The notes under the pieces: generated by a model | Seen by the model: the letters and a program-made list of their open reading frames with translations, nothing else | What the model was told of the DNA's origin: nothing | The model's database searches: none | Program-made: the position numbers and the translations under genes | In this document: positions 55,725-64,000 of the stretch, one piece after another | Position numbering within the stretch: the first letter of the stretch is position 1 | How the letters are laid out: every line of letters starts with the position of its first letter | Assembly (NCBI GenBank): GCA_029260765.1 | Contig: JAJDCP010000005.1 | Span: 1-64,000 of the forward strand | Direction: 5' to 3' | Length of the DNA stretch: 64,000 bases | From: Planctomycetota bacterium | GTDB taxonomy: Bacteria > Planctomycetota > J058 > JAJDCP01

Positions 55725-56801
55725 TCAATGGTACAACCAATCACCCAGGCTGTAGTCCCAACGCGCGCCATCCAGCTCCGGACCGTTGCCTGCAGGGTCG
55801 CTGGCCACCAGCAGGTCCATCGCCCACAGCTCGGTTCCCCAGCTGACGAAACCCAGCTCACGCAGCGCCTGTGCGGCGGCGCTGGGCTCGGGGAAGCAGG
55901 CTGAGACCAGGCCGACCTCCCGCTCTCGCAGCGCCTCGAGCGCGTGTCCCGCCAGCCAGCGCAGGGTGTGCGGATCATCGTCCTGGGCCTGCAGCTCGAG
56001 CAGGAAGCCGTCGTGCTTGTCCGCCGGGCCTCGGAAAACCACCAGCCCGACCAGCCGATCGCCAGCGAATGCGCCCAGGCTTTGGTACTCCAGCGCGGGA
56101 CACCCGGTATAGCGCCAGCTGAGGTAGCGGGCGTCTTTGACCACCCGCACCGCGTCCCTCCGCGTGCTCGCGAGCTGCCCGTCGCATGCATCGAAGTTCT
56201 TGAGCCGGGCGATGCGTAGCCCAGGAGGAGCGCTGCCGGCGCGTTTGACCCCCAGCAGCGGCTGCCCCAGCCGCCCGAGGAAGCCCAGTGGACCGGGCAG
56301 TTTGCGTCCCAGCAGCGCGCGCCGCAGGTCGAGGAAGCCCGAAAGGATCGGCAGGCGTCCCAGGTTGCCCCAACCGCACTGGCGGTTCAGCTCGGCCGCC
56401 AGGGGGGTGACAAAGCCGTAGCCAAAGGCCAACTGTGCGTCGCTGCCGGCGGCCAGGCTCTCGGCCAGCAGGCCCCGCAACACCGCCCAGTTGCGCTCTT
56501 CGGGGCGGATGAACAGACCTTCGCTCAGCCCCGCCACCACCGGCTGCCCGGCGCTCTCGAGCTGCATGTGCACGCTGGCCAGTTTTCCGATCAAGCGGCC
56601 GGCACGGCGGGCGAGCACGACGCTGGCAGACCCGAGCGGGCTGCCGAAGTAGCGCCAACGCCAATAGCCGAGATGGTCGTGCCGGGGCCAGGGAACGGTG
56701 TCGAGCTCCGAGAGCTCGCGAGCGAGCGCCTCGTCGAGCTGCGTGGCCTGCAAGCGCTCGAAGCTCAGGCCCGCCTGGGCGGTCGGGGGAAGATCGCTCA
56801 A
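55725..56801 (-). CDS. GNAT-like acyltransferase
   Basis: This 358-residue protein resembles two-domain GNAT/FemAB-like enzymes: WPRHDHLGYWRWRYFGSP, GLSEGLFIRPEERNW in the first half, and YLSWRYTGCPALEYQSLGAFAGDRLVGLVVFRG in the second. It probably transfers an acyl group. It starts at a TTG overlapping the previous stop (TTGA), which fits the coupled layout; no ATG or GTG suits. The substrate may be carried by the neighbouring ACP (inference). Confidence 0.7.
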   Translation of the reverse strand: MSDLPPTAQAGLSFERLQATQLDEALARELSELDTVPWPRHDHLGYWRWRYFGSPLGSASVVLARRAGRLIGKLASVHMQLESAGQPVVAGLSEGLFIRPEERNWAVLRGLLAESLAAGSDAQLAFGYGFVTPLAAELNRQCGWGNLGRLPILSGFLDLRRALLGRKLPGPLGFLGRLGQPLLGVKRAGSAPPGLRIARLKNFDACDGQLASTRRDAVRVVKDARYLSWRYTGCPALEYQSLGAFAGDRLVGLVVFRGPADKHDGFLLELQAQDDDPHTLRWLAGHALEALREREVGLVSACFPEPSAAAQALRELGFVSWGTELWAMDLLVASDPAGNGPELDGARWDYSLGDWLYH

Positions 56802-59737
56802 GGTTCGAGCTCCGCGAGCAGACGTCGGATATCCGACAGGCTGGGGGCGCCCCATTGGACCTGCAGAACGCGGCCCTCCGCATCGGTAATCACGCTGGCG
56901 GGCAGGGCGTCGCGGCGCAGCCGCTCGACGACAAGCTTCTGCAGGGCCTCACGGTCCGCGGCCAGCGGACGCGGCAGCAGCGTGTAGGCAGGCTGATGCT
57001 CTCCGAGCCAGGCCTGCAGGCTGGCGACCGAATCCTCCGGGTCGATGGGCAGCGCGTAGAGCCCCAGCTGTGGCTCGTTGAAGTGGGCGCGCAGGGCCTG
57101 CCATTGCGGGAGCTCCCGTTTGCAGTTGGCGCACCAGCTGGCCATGCTGGTGAAGACCTTGAGGCGTGCGGCCGAGACCTCGGCGGCCAGCTCGAACCGT
57201 TCCTCTACCATCTCTGCGCTGGGGTCCGCCGTCTGCGTGGCCGTGTAGGGCACCTGCACAAAGGCCTGTCTCCCGGGCGCCCGGGAGGGATCTTCGTAGA
57301 CGGTCAGCAACTGGCCGGCGGCGAGCGTCTCGAGCGTCTGGACACGTCCCGACGGCCAGCGTATCTCGAGCTGCTCGGCCTGTGTGGCGTCGCCGAGACC
57401 GATCAGCAGCGTAGCGCTGCTCTGCGCCATACCATCGCTGCTGCGCAGCTCGCGCAACAGCTGGCGCGTGCCGAGTTGCAAGCGTATCTGCACACCATAG
57501 CCGTCGCGGTTGCTCCAATCGCTCGGCTGAGCGCTATGGTTGCCGCCGACAAAACGCAGCGCGATCCGATTGCCGGGCTTCTGCGCGCCGATCTGGTTGC
57601 GGTACAAAAGCATAAGCGGTGCATTGGCATTGGCCACGACCAGATCCTGCCAGCCGTCCCGGTCGTAGTCGAGGCTGGCGAAGGCCCGGGCATCACCGGC
57701 ATGGTCTGCCCCCGAGAGGCCCGAGACGTCGTGGAAGCTGCGCGCCTGTTGGCTGAGGAACAGGTGGTTGCGCTCATGGCCGCTGAAGGAGTAGCCCTCG
57801 CGGATGCCCCGGTAGCCGCTGCGTTGGAAGCCGGTCTCGAGGTCCGTGTCGACGACACGGCGCCAGAACTCGATTCATATGTCCCCGTCCAGGGCGACCT
57901 CCGGAGGCGCACTGAAGAAGCCGCTCAAGGCATAGATGTCCAGGTAGCTGTCGTTGTCCACGTCGAGGAAACGGCTCCCCCAGCTCCAGCCGGCGCGCTC
58001 GACCTGCAGTGTGCCCTCGCTGGTGCCGGAGAGTTTCTCGAATCCCTGCCCCGTGTTTCTCAGCAGGGAGTTGCCTCGCGCCAGCACCGGAATGCGGGGG
58101 TCGAGGCCATCGAGCTTGCCGGTCAGGCGGGTGCCTGCGGTGCTGTACATGTTCGAGACGTACAGATCCTGGTGGCCGTCGTCGTCGAAGTCGCCCCAGC
58201 TCGCCCCCATGCCGAAGCCGATGTCGGCGCTGTTGCTGCTCGCGGTGATGTCCTTGAAGCGGCCGCCTCCGAGGTTCTCGATCAGGTTGTTGGGTGCGAA
58301 ATCGTTGGCCAGGTAGACGTCGCTGTCGCCGTCGTTGTCGAAGTCGGCCCAGCTACTCTGAAAGGTATTGCGGAAGACCTGCAGGGCCGGAATGTCGGCC
58401 TGAGCAAACGTGCCACCGCCTTGATTCAGGAACAGCTTGTTGGGCGGCCCGGGGCGCTCGCGCCAGATGTGCGCGTCAGAGCCTTGCATCAGGGTCTTCA
58501 GCTGGCGGAGATCGCCCTCAGACAGATGCGCGTCGAGGTCGAGCTTCGGGGCGCCTCGGTTGAAGCGCGCGACGGCGCTGGCGGCATACGCCGAGAAGTA
58601 CACGTCGAGCAGCCCATCGTTGTCTACGTCGACAGCGCTGACCGAGGAGATCAAGCCTGGCAAGGGCGGGCCGTCCTCAGACTGTCGGAAGACCCCGTCC
58701 TGTTGCTGCAGATAGAGGCTGGCCGCGAGCGTACGACCCAAGACGGCGTCGAGGTCGCCGTCGTTGTCGAAGTCGGCGAAGACTGCGCAGGACGTGTGGC
58801 TGTCGATGTCCAGGCCCCAGGCGGCGGCCCGCTCGACGAACCTGCCATCGCCCTGGGCCAGGAACAGTTGGTTCTTCCCCCAGCGCGCCATCAGATAGAT
58901 GTCATCATGGCCGTCCCCGTTGATGTCCGCGACGGCCACGCCTGGATGCCGGTCCCAGGCGCTGAGACTGAAGGCCTTGTGCGGGGGTTGCCAGTCAGGG
59001 TCGTGCGAGATGCTGCGGACCACGTGCCGCTCGTGCAGCGACTGCCGGGCACGCGCCCGCGCCTCCGCGTTGGGCAGCGCCTCGCTGAGTGCTTCGCGGA
59101 ACAGGGGCTGCGCGGTGGTGGCGAGCTCGAGTGCCAGGGTCTTCCAGCCGCAGATCCGCCAGAGCCCTTCGGCGTCTCGATGCCAGTCGAGCGCCAACCT
59201 GCCACGGATCTGCGCCCGGGTCCCGTCAAGCAGCTGCAAGGTCGCGGCGAACCGCGTCCGCGCGGAGAAGTCGCTGCGCTGTTCGTTGCGGAACTGGCCG
59301 TCGACCAGTTTGAAGGCTGCTTGTTCGACGAAGTCGGCCTGAGCCAACAGGGGCTGCCAGATGTGCAGCGTGTCCCGGGCAAGCTGCCGCGCCACGACTT
59401 GTAGGGGCCAGGGCTGCAGCCGCACGTGTCCGCCCGAGAGGGACTCTCCGGTGGGCAGGGCCGCCGGCTCGAGATCGAGCAACGAGACCTGTTCGCAAAA
59501 CAGATTGCTCCGCTGAGCATCGGGCAAGGTCAGGTTCTTCAGGCTGCTTGAGAGCTGCGCCATGCGCGGTGTCAGCTCCCAGATCAGCTCTTCAGAGGCC
59601 TCCAGCGGATGGGTCTCGCGAGGCAACTGCCAGAAGCACAGGGCTGCCAGGGCGCACAGGACCAGCGCGACGATGATCCACGACCGACGCGATGTCCCGC
59701 GGGCCGCTGGCTCTTTGTGCGTCGCTGCAGATTCCAT
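56798..59737 (-). CDS. CRTAC1/ASPIC-UnbV protein fused to thioredoxin-like domain, with in-frame TGA (candidate Sec621)
   Basis: It is read here as one 979-residue gene through TGA 57875-57877. A membrane anchor (about 20-42) precedes an N-terminal domain (about 45-260) and seven FG-GAP loops of the type DxDxDGxxD (DINGDGHDD, DFDNDGDLD and others). The ASPIC/UnbV domain follows (GYGVQIRL; QLEIRWPSGRVQTL). The thioredoxin-like tail has WCANC (Cys869, Cys872). The TGA lies before FWRRVV in the linker between propeller and UnbV domain. Both flanks match the family and the frame stays open. A hairpin of SECIS geometry follows. It is coupled to the PKS upstream (ATGA) and GNAT downstream (TTGA). 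The alternative is two fragments of one pseudogene, or a sequencing error. Confidence 0.7.
57837..57873 (-). promoter_or_regulatory. SECIS-like hairpin after the TGA of the CRTAC1 gene
   Basis: Directly after the UGA the RNA contains CCGUGUC-GUC-GACACGG, a perfect 7-bp stem with a three-base loop whose first bases are G and U, 22 bases after the UGA. An outer stem pairs UCGAG with CUCGA. Apical loop size, the early G-U and the spacing (16-37) match the known rules for bacterial SECIS elements. Confidence 0.6.
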
Positions 59738-62700
59738 CAGGATGTCGCCGTCCGGCCTGCCAGGCTTGCCTGCAGGCGGGCGCGCAGGGCCTGTGAGCTC
59801 GGGGTCTCGGCGACTTTGCGCCGGCGCACCCCACGGGCTGCCATCAACGGACGGCCCTGCGGATCGAGCAGCAGCGTATCGTAGCAGCACTCTTCGGGGT
59901 TGCTCTCACAAATGCGGACGAGCGCGCGGCCTCGCGAGACCACCGTGCCTGGCGGGAAGACGCGCAGCTCCTCACAGGCTACGGGCACGCCATTGAGGCG
60001 CTCGCCGCGTTCGAGCTCCCAGACATCGACCAGGCTCAAGGCCCCATCGAGCAGCACACCGTTGCCCATCAGCAGCGGGCCCAGCCCGACCGGATCTGTG
60101 CCGGCGACGATGCCGCTGACGCCGTCGGCCTCCAGGCTGTCCAGCCGAACGTGGGTGGCGAAGGCACCGCGCCGTCCGTCGTGTTGGGGGTGATCGTACA
60201 GGCTGGCCAGAGCGATGTCGGCGCCTTCCCCTGCATCCCAGACTTCGACCGCCCCGGGATCTGGAGTCTCGCAGGCCAGCTCGACCACGGTCCGGAAATG
60301 CACGCCATCGGCACTGCGCAGAACGCCCTGGAAGCGAGCCCCCTTCGTAGACCCGCCGGGCAGCGCCGTCAGCTCCGCCTCGAGCGCGACCGCCCTGCCG
60401 GCGATGAAGCGGATGGGGCGCTCAAAGGAGATGCTGTGGAAGGCCTGCAGCTGGCTGCCGGGCAACAAGGGGAGCGCCGTGGCGGCCATCAGCTCCAGGC
60501 CGAACAGACCCGGGAAGAAGGCCAGGCCACCGATGCGGTGGTCTTCGATCCAGGCGTCGCGGTCCGGGTCGAGCAGCCGCCGCCCGCGCGCACAGGTGCC
60601 GTCGATCTCGATGCTGTCCAGCAGGGAGTGTGGAGGCAGATCCAGGCCGGGAATGCGGCCCCGGTAGGAGACTTCGAGCGCCGCTCCAGAGGCGATCTCG
60701 CGCCGTACCAGCTCAAGTCCGCGCGCGGCCGTCAGGAAGTCGATGCCGGCGGCGCGGAAGCGTTCCGCTGAGGGGCCGCGCCGGGTCATACCCAGGTCGA
60801 GCCAGGGGCCGAGGATCAGGTTGCAGCCACCTGCGCCTCCAAAAGCCTGGACCAGATGCGCGGCCGCCTGGTGCCCGGCCGCGTAGGCAGCCAGCCCCGC
60901 CCCGCCCAGGCGTGCCGCGATGGTCCCCAGGTTCATCAGCCGGGTGCCGCTGCCGTGCAGAGCCTTGAGCAGCTGCGCGGTTCCCAGAGCGCGGACCTTG
61001 ACGACCGCCAGGAAGTCCTCCGGCGTCGTGTCCCCCAGGCCCTTCTCGAGCAGGCTGGCGGCGCCGTGCAGCACGAGATCGAGGCGGCCGTGACGAGCTT
61101 GGATCGGATCCACGGCGGCCTGCAGGCTGGCAGCTTCCAGCACATCGAGCGTCAGGTAGTGCATCTTCCCGCCGGCGCTCCGCACGCGGCGGAGCATCGC
61201 CGCCCGCTCGCGCCGGTAGAGCTCGCGCCAGGCCTGCGCATCGATGGCCGTCGGTACCACCCGTTCGCCACGCTGACGGGCGCGCTCGATCAGCTCGGCG
61301 CGCAGTGTCTCGAGGCCCTGTTCGGGGATCTCGGGGACGGTCTGGGGATCCTCGGCGGCCGCCCGGCCGCTGACGTAGACTGTCGGGCCACCGGGGAGAG
61401 CCAGGCCCTCGGCCAGCAGCGCCGTCACTCCGCGCCCTCCGCCGACGGCCAGCACGACGCTGGCGCCGTCCAGAGGAAGTGCTGGCGCACTGGGGAGAGG
61501 AGCCTGTTGGGCCAGCAGACGCACCCGCCGCTCTGCCAGGTAGCCGAGCTCCGCATCGCAAGAGGGCTGGCAGAGCTCGTCGAACAGCCGCGCCGCACGC
61601 GTCTCAGCACTGGACCGCGGCTCGAAGTCGACAACCCGCAGCGTGTTGGACGCGCACTCGCGGCGCAGGGCGCGATGCACTCCGAGCATCAGGCCGGCGT
61701 TGCCTGCCAGGCCGTCGGGGAGCAAGCGGCCGCCCAGCGCGGTCGCCACGATGATCGCACAGCCCGGACCTGAGCTGGGGAAGAGAGCTGCCAGCCGGCG
61801 CGCCAGCTCGAAGCTCTGCAGGGCCAACCCTTCCGCTTCCTGCCACCAGGCCGCCGGGTCGATAAGAGCATCGATGCGGTCGGCGTCGAGCCCTCGCAGG
61901 TCGAGCAGCCGCTCAGGAGACTCGTGTTCGGGGAATTCGGCCTCCACATCCTGCAACCGGACCTGGGCTCCGGCCGTTTCGAGCAGGTCTGTCAATCGGC
62001 CGCTCAACTCGCTGTCGTTCCCGGGCAGCAGCCAGATCGCGTGGCCTCTCAGGTCTGCGCTGCTGGCTTGCTGCAGAGGAGCATCGCGCACAACAGGCAC
62101 AAAGCGGCTGCAGTCGGTGGTGGCGACCGGTGTCGCACAGGGCTCGGCGAGCTTGCAGGCGAGCTCAGGCACCGGCGCCTCCGCATCTTCGGCGCTCAGC
62201 GCGGCTTCGAGGTCGCGGATCCAGTCGGCTACTGTCAAGCGGTCCGGCGAAGCCTGCAGCCGTCCCACGGCAAGCCCTGTCTGTTCGAGGATCTCTGCGC
62301 GGATCTCCGTTTGGCGGATGCTGTCGATGCCCAGATCGGCTTCGAGGTTCAAGTCGTCCTGCAACAGCTCGCGGCCATAGCCCGAGCGCGTCTCGATGGC
62401 GTCGAGCACGACCTGGCGGGCACGGCCGGTCGCGGAGGGAGCGTCGGCGGCAGGCGCGCCAGAGGCCGGCTTGTGATGGCTGAAGTCCAGCCGGATCAAA
62501 TCAGACAGGAATGCCCGGCGTTCGTTGAGGTAGGCAGCGCGCATGTCCGCCGGGGCGTCCGCCAGCTCCGCGGGCAGCAGGGTCTCTTGCGCGACGGCAA
62601 GAGTTGGGGGAGCCGCAGGCGTGCTCGTTTTTCTCCGTCGGGGTTTGCGCGGCAGGCGGTGCTGGAACAACCTCTCCAGGTCGGGCACGCGCCCGCGGCT

Positions 62701-64000
62701 GGCCAACAATCCCAGGGCTTTGAGCAGCTGGCCGACCTCAGAGCCGCGCCGCACCATGGTCGGCACGCTGGCGTGAGGCGCGTCCAACAGAGTGTCGTCG
62801 ACGAAAGCGCACAGCGACGAGCCCGGGCCGACTTCCACGAAAGTGCGGCAGCCCGCGGCATACAGGCTGCGCACGTTGTTCTCGAACAACACCGCTGAGG
62901 TGGTGTGGTCGGCCAGCAGTTGCCAGAAGCGCTGGTCGAAGGCGGCCCCTTCAGGGTAGAAGTCTCCGAGCAGGTTCGATTGCACGGGATACCGCGGGCG
63001 GCGCACGCCCACCCGCTGTCCGGCTTCCCGAATGCGGGCCGCCACCGGCGCGACCAGCTTCGAGTGGAAGGCGACGTTGACGGCCAGGCGCCGCGCCATC
63101 ATGCCGGCCGCCTCAAAGCTGTCGAGGGCCGCGGCGACAGCCTCGGGCTCGCCGGAGATGGTGGTCAGGTTCGGAGAGTTGCGGTTGGTGGGGACCACAT
63201 AGCCGGGCAGCTCGGCCAGCACCGCCTCGACGGCATCCCAGCCCGCGTTGACTCCAGCCATCGCACCCCGGTCACCGGCTTCGGCCTGCAGCTCTGAACC
63301 TCGAAAGCTGGCGAGCGCGAACAGGGTGTCCAGGTCGAACACGCCCGCGACCGCCAACGCCGGATACTCGCCCAGGCTGTGCCCCGCCACGAAGTCGGGG
63401 GTCACACCGGCCAGCCGCAGCACCCGGGCCACCGCCATCACCGTGGCGACCACCGAAGGGTGCGTGTTGTCGGTCTGTGCGAGCTGGGTCTCGACGCCCT
63501 CTTGCCAGAGCAGGTCGGTCAAGCGTTCACCGCGCGCACAAAGTTGGCGACGGTCGGCCAGCTCGAAAACCTGCCGGGCGGCCGGGAAGTGCGCGGCCAG
63601 CTCACGGCCCATGCCGGCGTACTGGCTGCCCTGGCCGGGGCAGAGCAGCGCGAGCGGTTCTGTCCCGTCGGCGGTCTCGTCGTAGTAGATGCCGCGCGCC
63701 AGCCGCAGCACGCGGCGCTCGGGATCGGCCAGGGCTTCGAGCGCCCGCTCGAGTGCGCTGGAGAGCTCGCTGGCGCTGCCCGCGACCACGGCCAAAATGC
63801 GGTCGCCGGGCTCGAGCTGCCGCCACAGAGCGAGAGAGCGTGCGAACAGTGCGTCAGGCTGTGGCTCGGCGCCCATTTCCACCCGCAACGCCCGGGCAGA
63901 GGCCAGCACCTGCTCGCGGCTGGCCCCGCCGATCAGGAACAGATGCGCCGGCAGGACTGCAGCCGGTACGCCGCCACGCGGGGCCTCTTCGAGCACCGCG
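59737..64000 (-). CDS. Type I polyketide synthase, partial (AT-ACP-KR-DH visible)
   Basis: The gene is cut by the window edge; the visible 1,420 residues are downstream of a presumed ketosynthase. In order: acyltransferase (about 112-450) with CPGQGSQYAGMG and GHSLGE (active Ser near 207); ACP (about 530-610) with EADLGIDSIRQ; ketoreductase of SDR type (about 840-1140) with VGGGRGVTALLAEG and AYAAGHQ at the active Tyr; and dehydratase (about 1160-1400) with DHRIGGLAFFPG. The order AT-ACP-KR-DH matches enediyne and PUFA-type iterative PKSs rather than modular ones. No phosphopantetheinyl transferase domain is seen at the C-terminus. The stop overlaps the CRTAC1 start (ATGA). Confidence 0.85.
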   Translation of the reverse strand, partial: AVLEEAPRGGVPAAVLPAHLFLIGGASREQVLASARALRVEMGAEPQPDALFARSLALWRQLEPGDRILAVVAGSASELSSALERALEALADPERRVLRLARGIYYDETADGTEPLALLCPGQGSQYAGMGRELAAHFPAARQVFELADRRQLCARGERLTDLLWQEGVETQLAQTDNTHPSVVATVMAVARVLRLAGVTPDFVAGHSLGEYPALAVAGVFDLDTLFALASFRGSELQAEAGDRGAMAGVNAGWDAVEAVLAELPGYVVPTNRNSPNLTTISGEPEAVAAALDSFEAAGMMARRLAVNVAFHSKLVAPVAARIREAGQRVGVRRPRYPVQSNLLGDFYPEGAAFDQRFWQLLADHTTSAVLFENNVRSLYAAGCRTFVEVGPGSSLCAFVDDTLLDAPHASVPTMVRRGSEVGQLLKALGLLASRGRVPDLERLFQHRLPRKPRRRKTSTPAAPPTLAVAQETLLPAELADAPADMRAAYLNERRAFLSDLIRLDFSHHKPASGAPAADAPSATGRARQVVLDAIETRSGYGRELLQDDLNLEADLGIDSIRQTEIRAEILEQTGLAVGRLQASPDRLTVADWIRDLEAALSAEDAEAPVPELACKLAEPCATPVATTDCSRFVPVVRDAPLQQASSADLRGHAIWLLPGNDSELSGRLTDLLETAGAQVRLQDVEAEFPEHESPERLLDLRGLDADRIDALIDPAAWWQEAEGLALQSFELARRLAALFPSSGPGCAIIVATALGGRLLPDGLAGNAGLMLGVHRALRRECASNTLRVVDFEPRSSAETRAARLFDELCQPSCDAELGYLAERRVRLLAQQAPLPSAPALPLDGASVVLAVGGGRGVTALLAEGLALPGGPTVYVSGRAAAEDPQTVPEIPEQGLETLRAELIERARQRGERVVPTAIDAQAWRELYRRERAAMLRRVRSAGGKMHYLTLDVLEAASLQAAVDPIQARHGRLDLVLHGAASLLEKGLGDTTPEDFLAVVKVRALGTAQLLKALHGSGTRLMNLGTIAARLGGAGLAAYAAGHQAAAHLVQAFGGAGGCNLILGPWLDLGMTRRGPSAERFRAAGIDFLTAARGLELVRREIASGAALEVSYRGRIPGLDLPPHSLLDSIEIDGTCARGRRLLDPDRDAWIEDHRIGGLAFFPGLFGLELMAATALPLLPGSQLQAFHSISFERPIRFIAGRAVALEAELTALPGGSTKGARFQGVLRSADGVHFRTVVELACETPDPGAVEVWDAGEGADIALASLYDHPQHDGRRGAFATHVRLDSLEADGVSGIVAGTDPVGLGPLLMGNGVLLDGALSLVDVWELERGERLNGVPVACEELRVFPPGTVVSRGRALVRICESNPEECCYDTLLLDPQGRPLMAARGVRRRKVAETPSSQALRARLQASLAGRTATS

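Noticed and set aside
57875..57877. Ending the CRTAC1 gene at the TGA and starting a new gene at GTG 57637
   Set aside because: The conserved linker between propeller and UnbV domains continues in the same frame straight through the TGA, and the GTG has no ribosome site and would cut the domain.

Overview
This is a GC-rich, gene-dense chromosomal segment from a Gram-negative-type bacterium: it has lipoproteins, a TonB protein with a TonB-dependent receptor, and exported enzymes. Several families are typical of Planctomycetota or similar deep lineages: a squalene/prenyltransferase-repeat protein, a DUF1570-like gluzincin, a HEAT-repeat protein, CRTAC1 (FG-GAP plus ASPIC/UnbV), a DUF4388 response regulator and many Ser/Thr kinases. 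I offer that lineage only as an inference. GC-rich composition makes the antisense frames look open, so almost every very long frame opposite a recognised gene is a shadow. No rRNA, tRNA, CRISPR array or intact insertion sequence was recognised.

Layout. 0.2-9.2 kb: an NMT1-GGDEF sensor, a membrane Ser/Thr kinase, two exported planctomycete-type proteins, and a fusion of a family-2 glycosyltransferase with a UDP-sugar pyrophosphorylase. 9.5-12.1 kb: an ECF sigma factor translationally coupled to a zinc-finger/pseudokinase/kinase protein. 12.1-25.3 kb: a zinc-finger membrane protein, an MBL-fold hydrolase, a peroxiredoxin-like selenoprotein with an in-frame TGA, a squalene-cyclase-repeat protein, an amino-acid permease, a lipoprotein, a response regulator and a large protein with a repeated SSPDLRP motif. 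25.5-34.9 kb: aspS, then a compact trpE-G-D-C-F-B-A-aroF operon read on the minus strand and preceded by a leader peptide with tandem Trp codons. 35-39 kb: a membrane protein, a lipoprotein, then about 1.2 kb of lower-GC, apparently gene-free DNA ending in a cluster of DnaA-box-like motifs (candidate oriC). 39-50 kb: tonB and receptor, carbonic anhydrase, a lipoprotein, ruvX-manC-zinc ribbon, a CoaB/GNAT-like/NUDIX fusion, and a second MBL hydrolase.

50-64 kb is the most interesting part. A sulfotransferase/PhyH oxygenase pair faces a tightly coupled minus-strand operon: a type I PKS (AT-ACP-KR-DH visible, the upstream end cut by the window), a CRTAC1/UnbV protein fused to a thioredoxin-like domain, a GNAT-like protein, a free-standing ACP, a second sulfotransferase and an exported transglutaminase. 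The CRTAC1 gene has an in-frame TGA inside an otherwise intact conserved region, followed at once by a perfect hairpin of bacterial SECIS geometry. With the peroxiredoxin-like gene this suggests a Sec-decoding organism and a possibly undescribed selenoprotein family tied to polyketide-type biosynthesis. The PKS/UnbV pairing recalls enediyne warhead cassettes, but that link is only a hypothesis.
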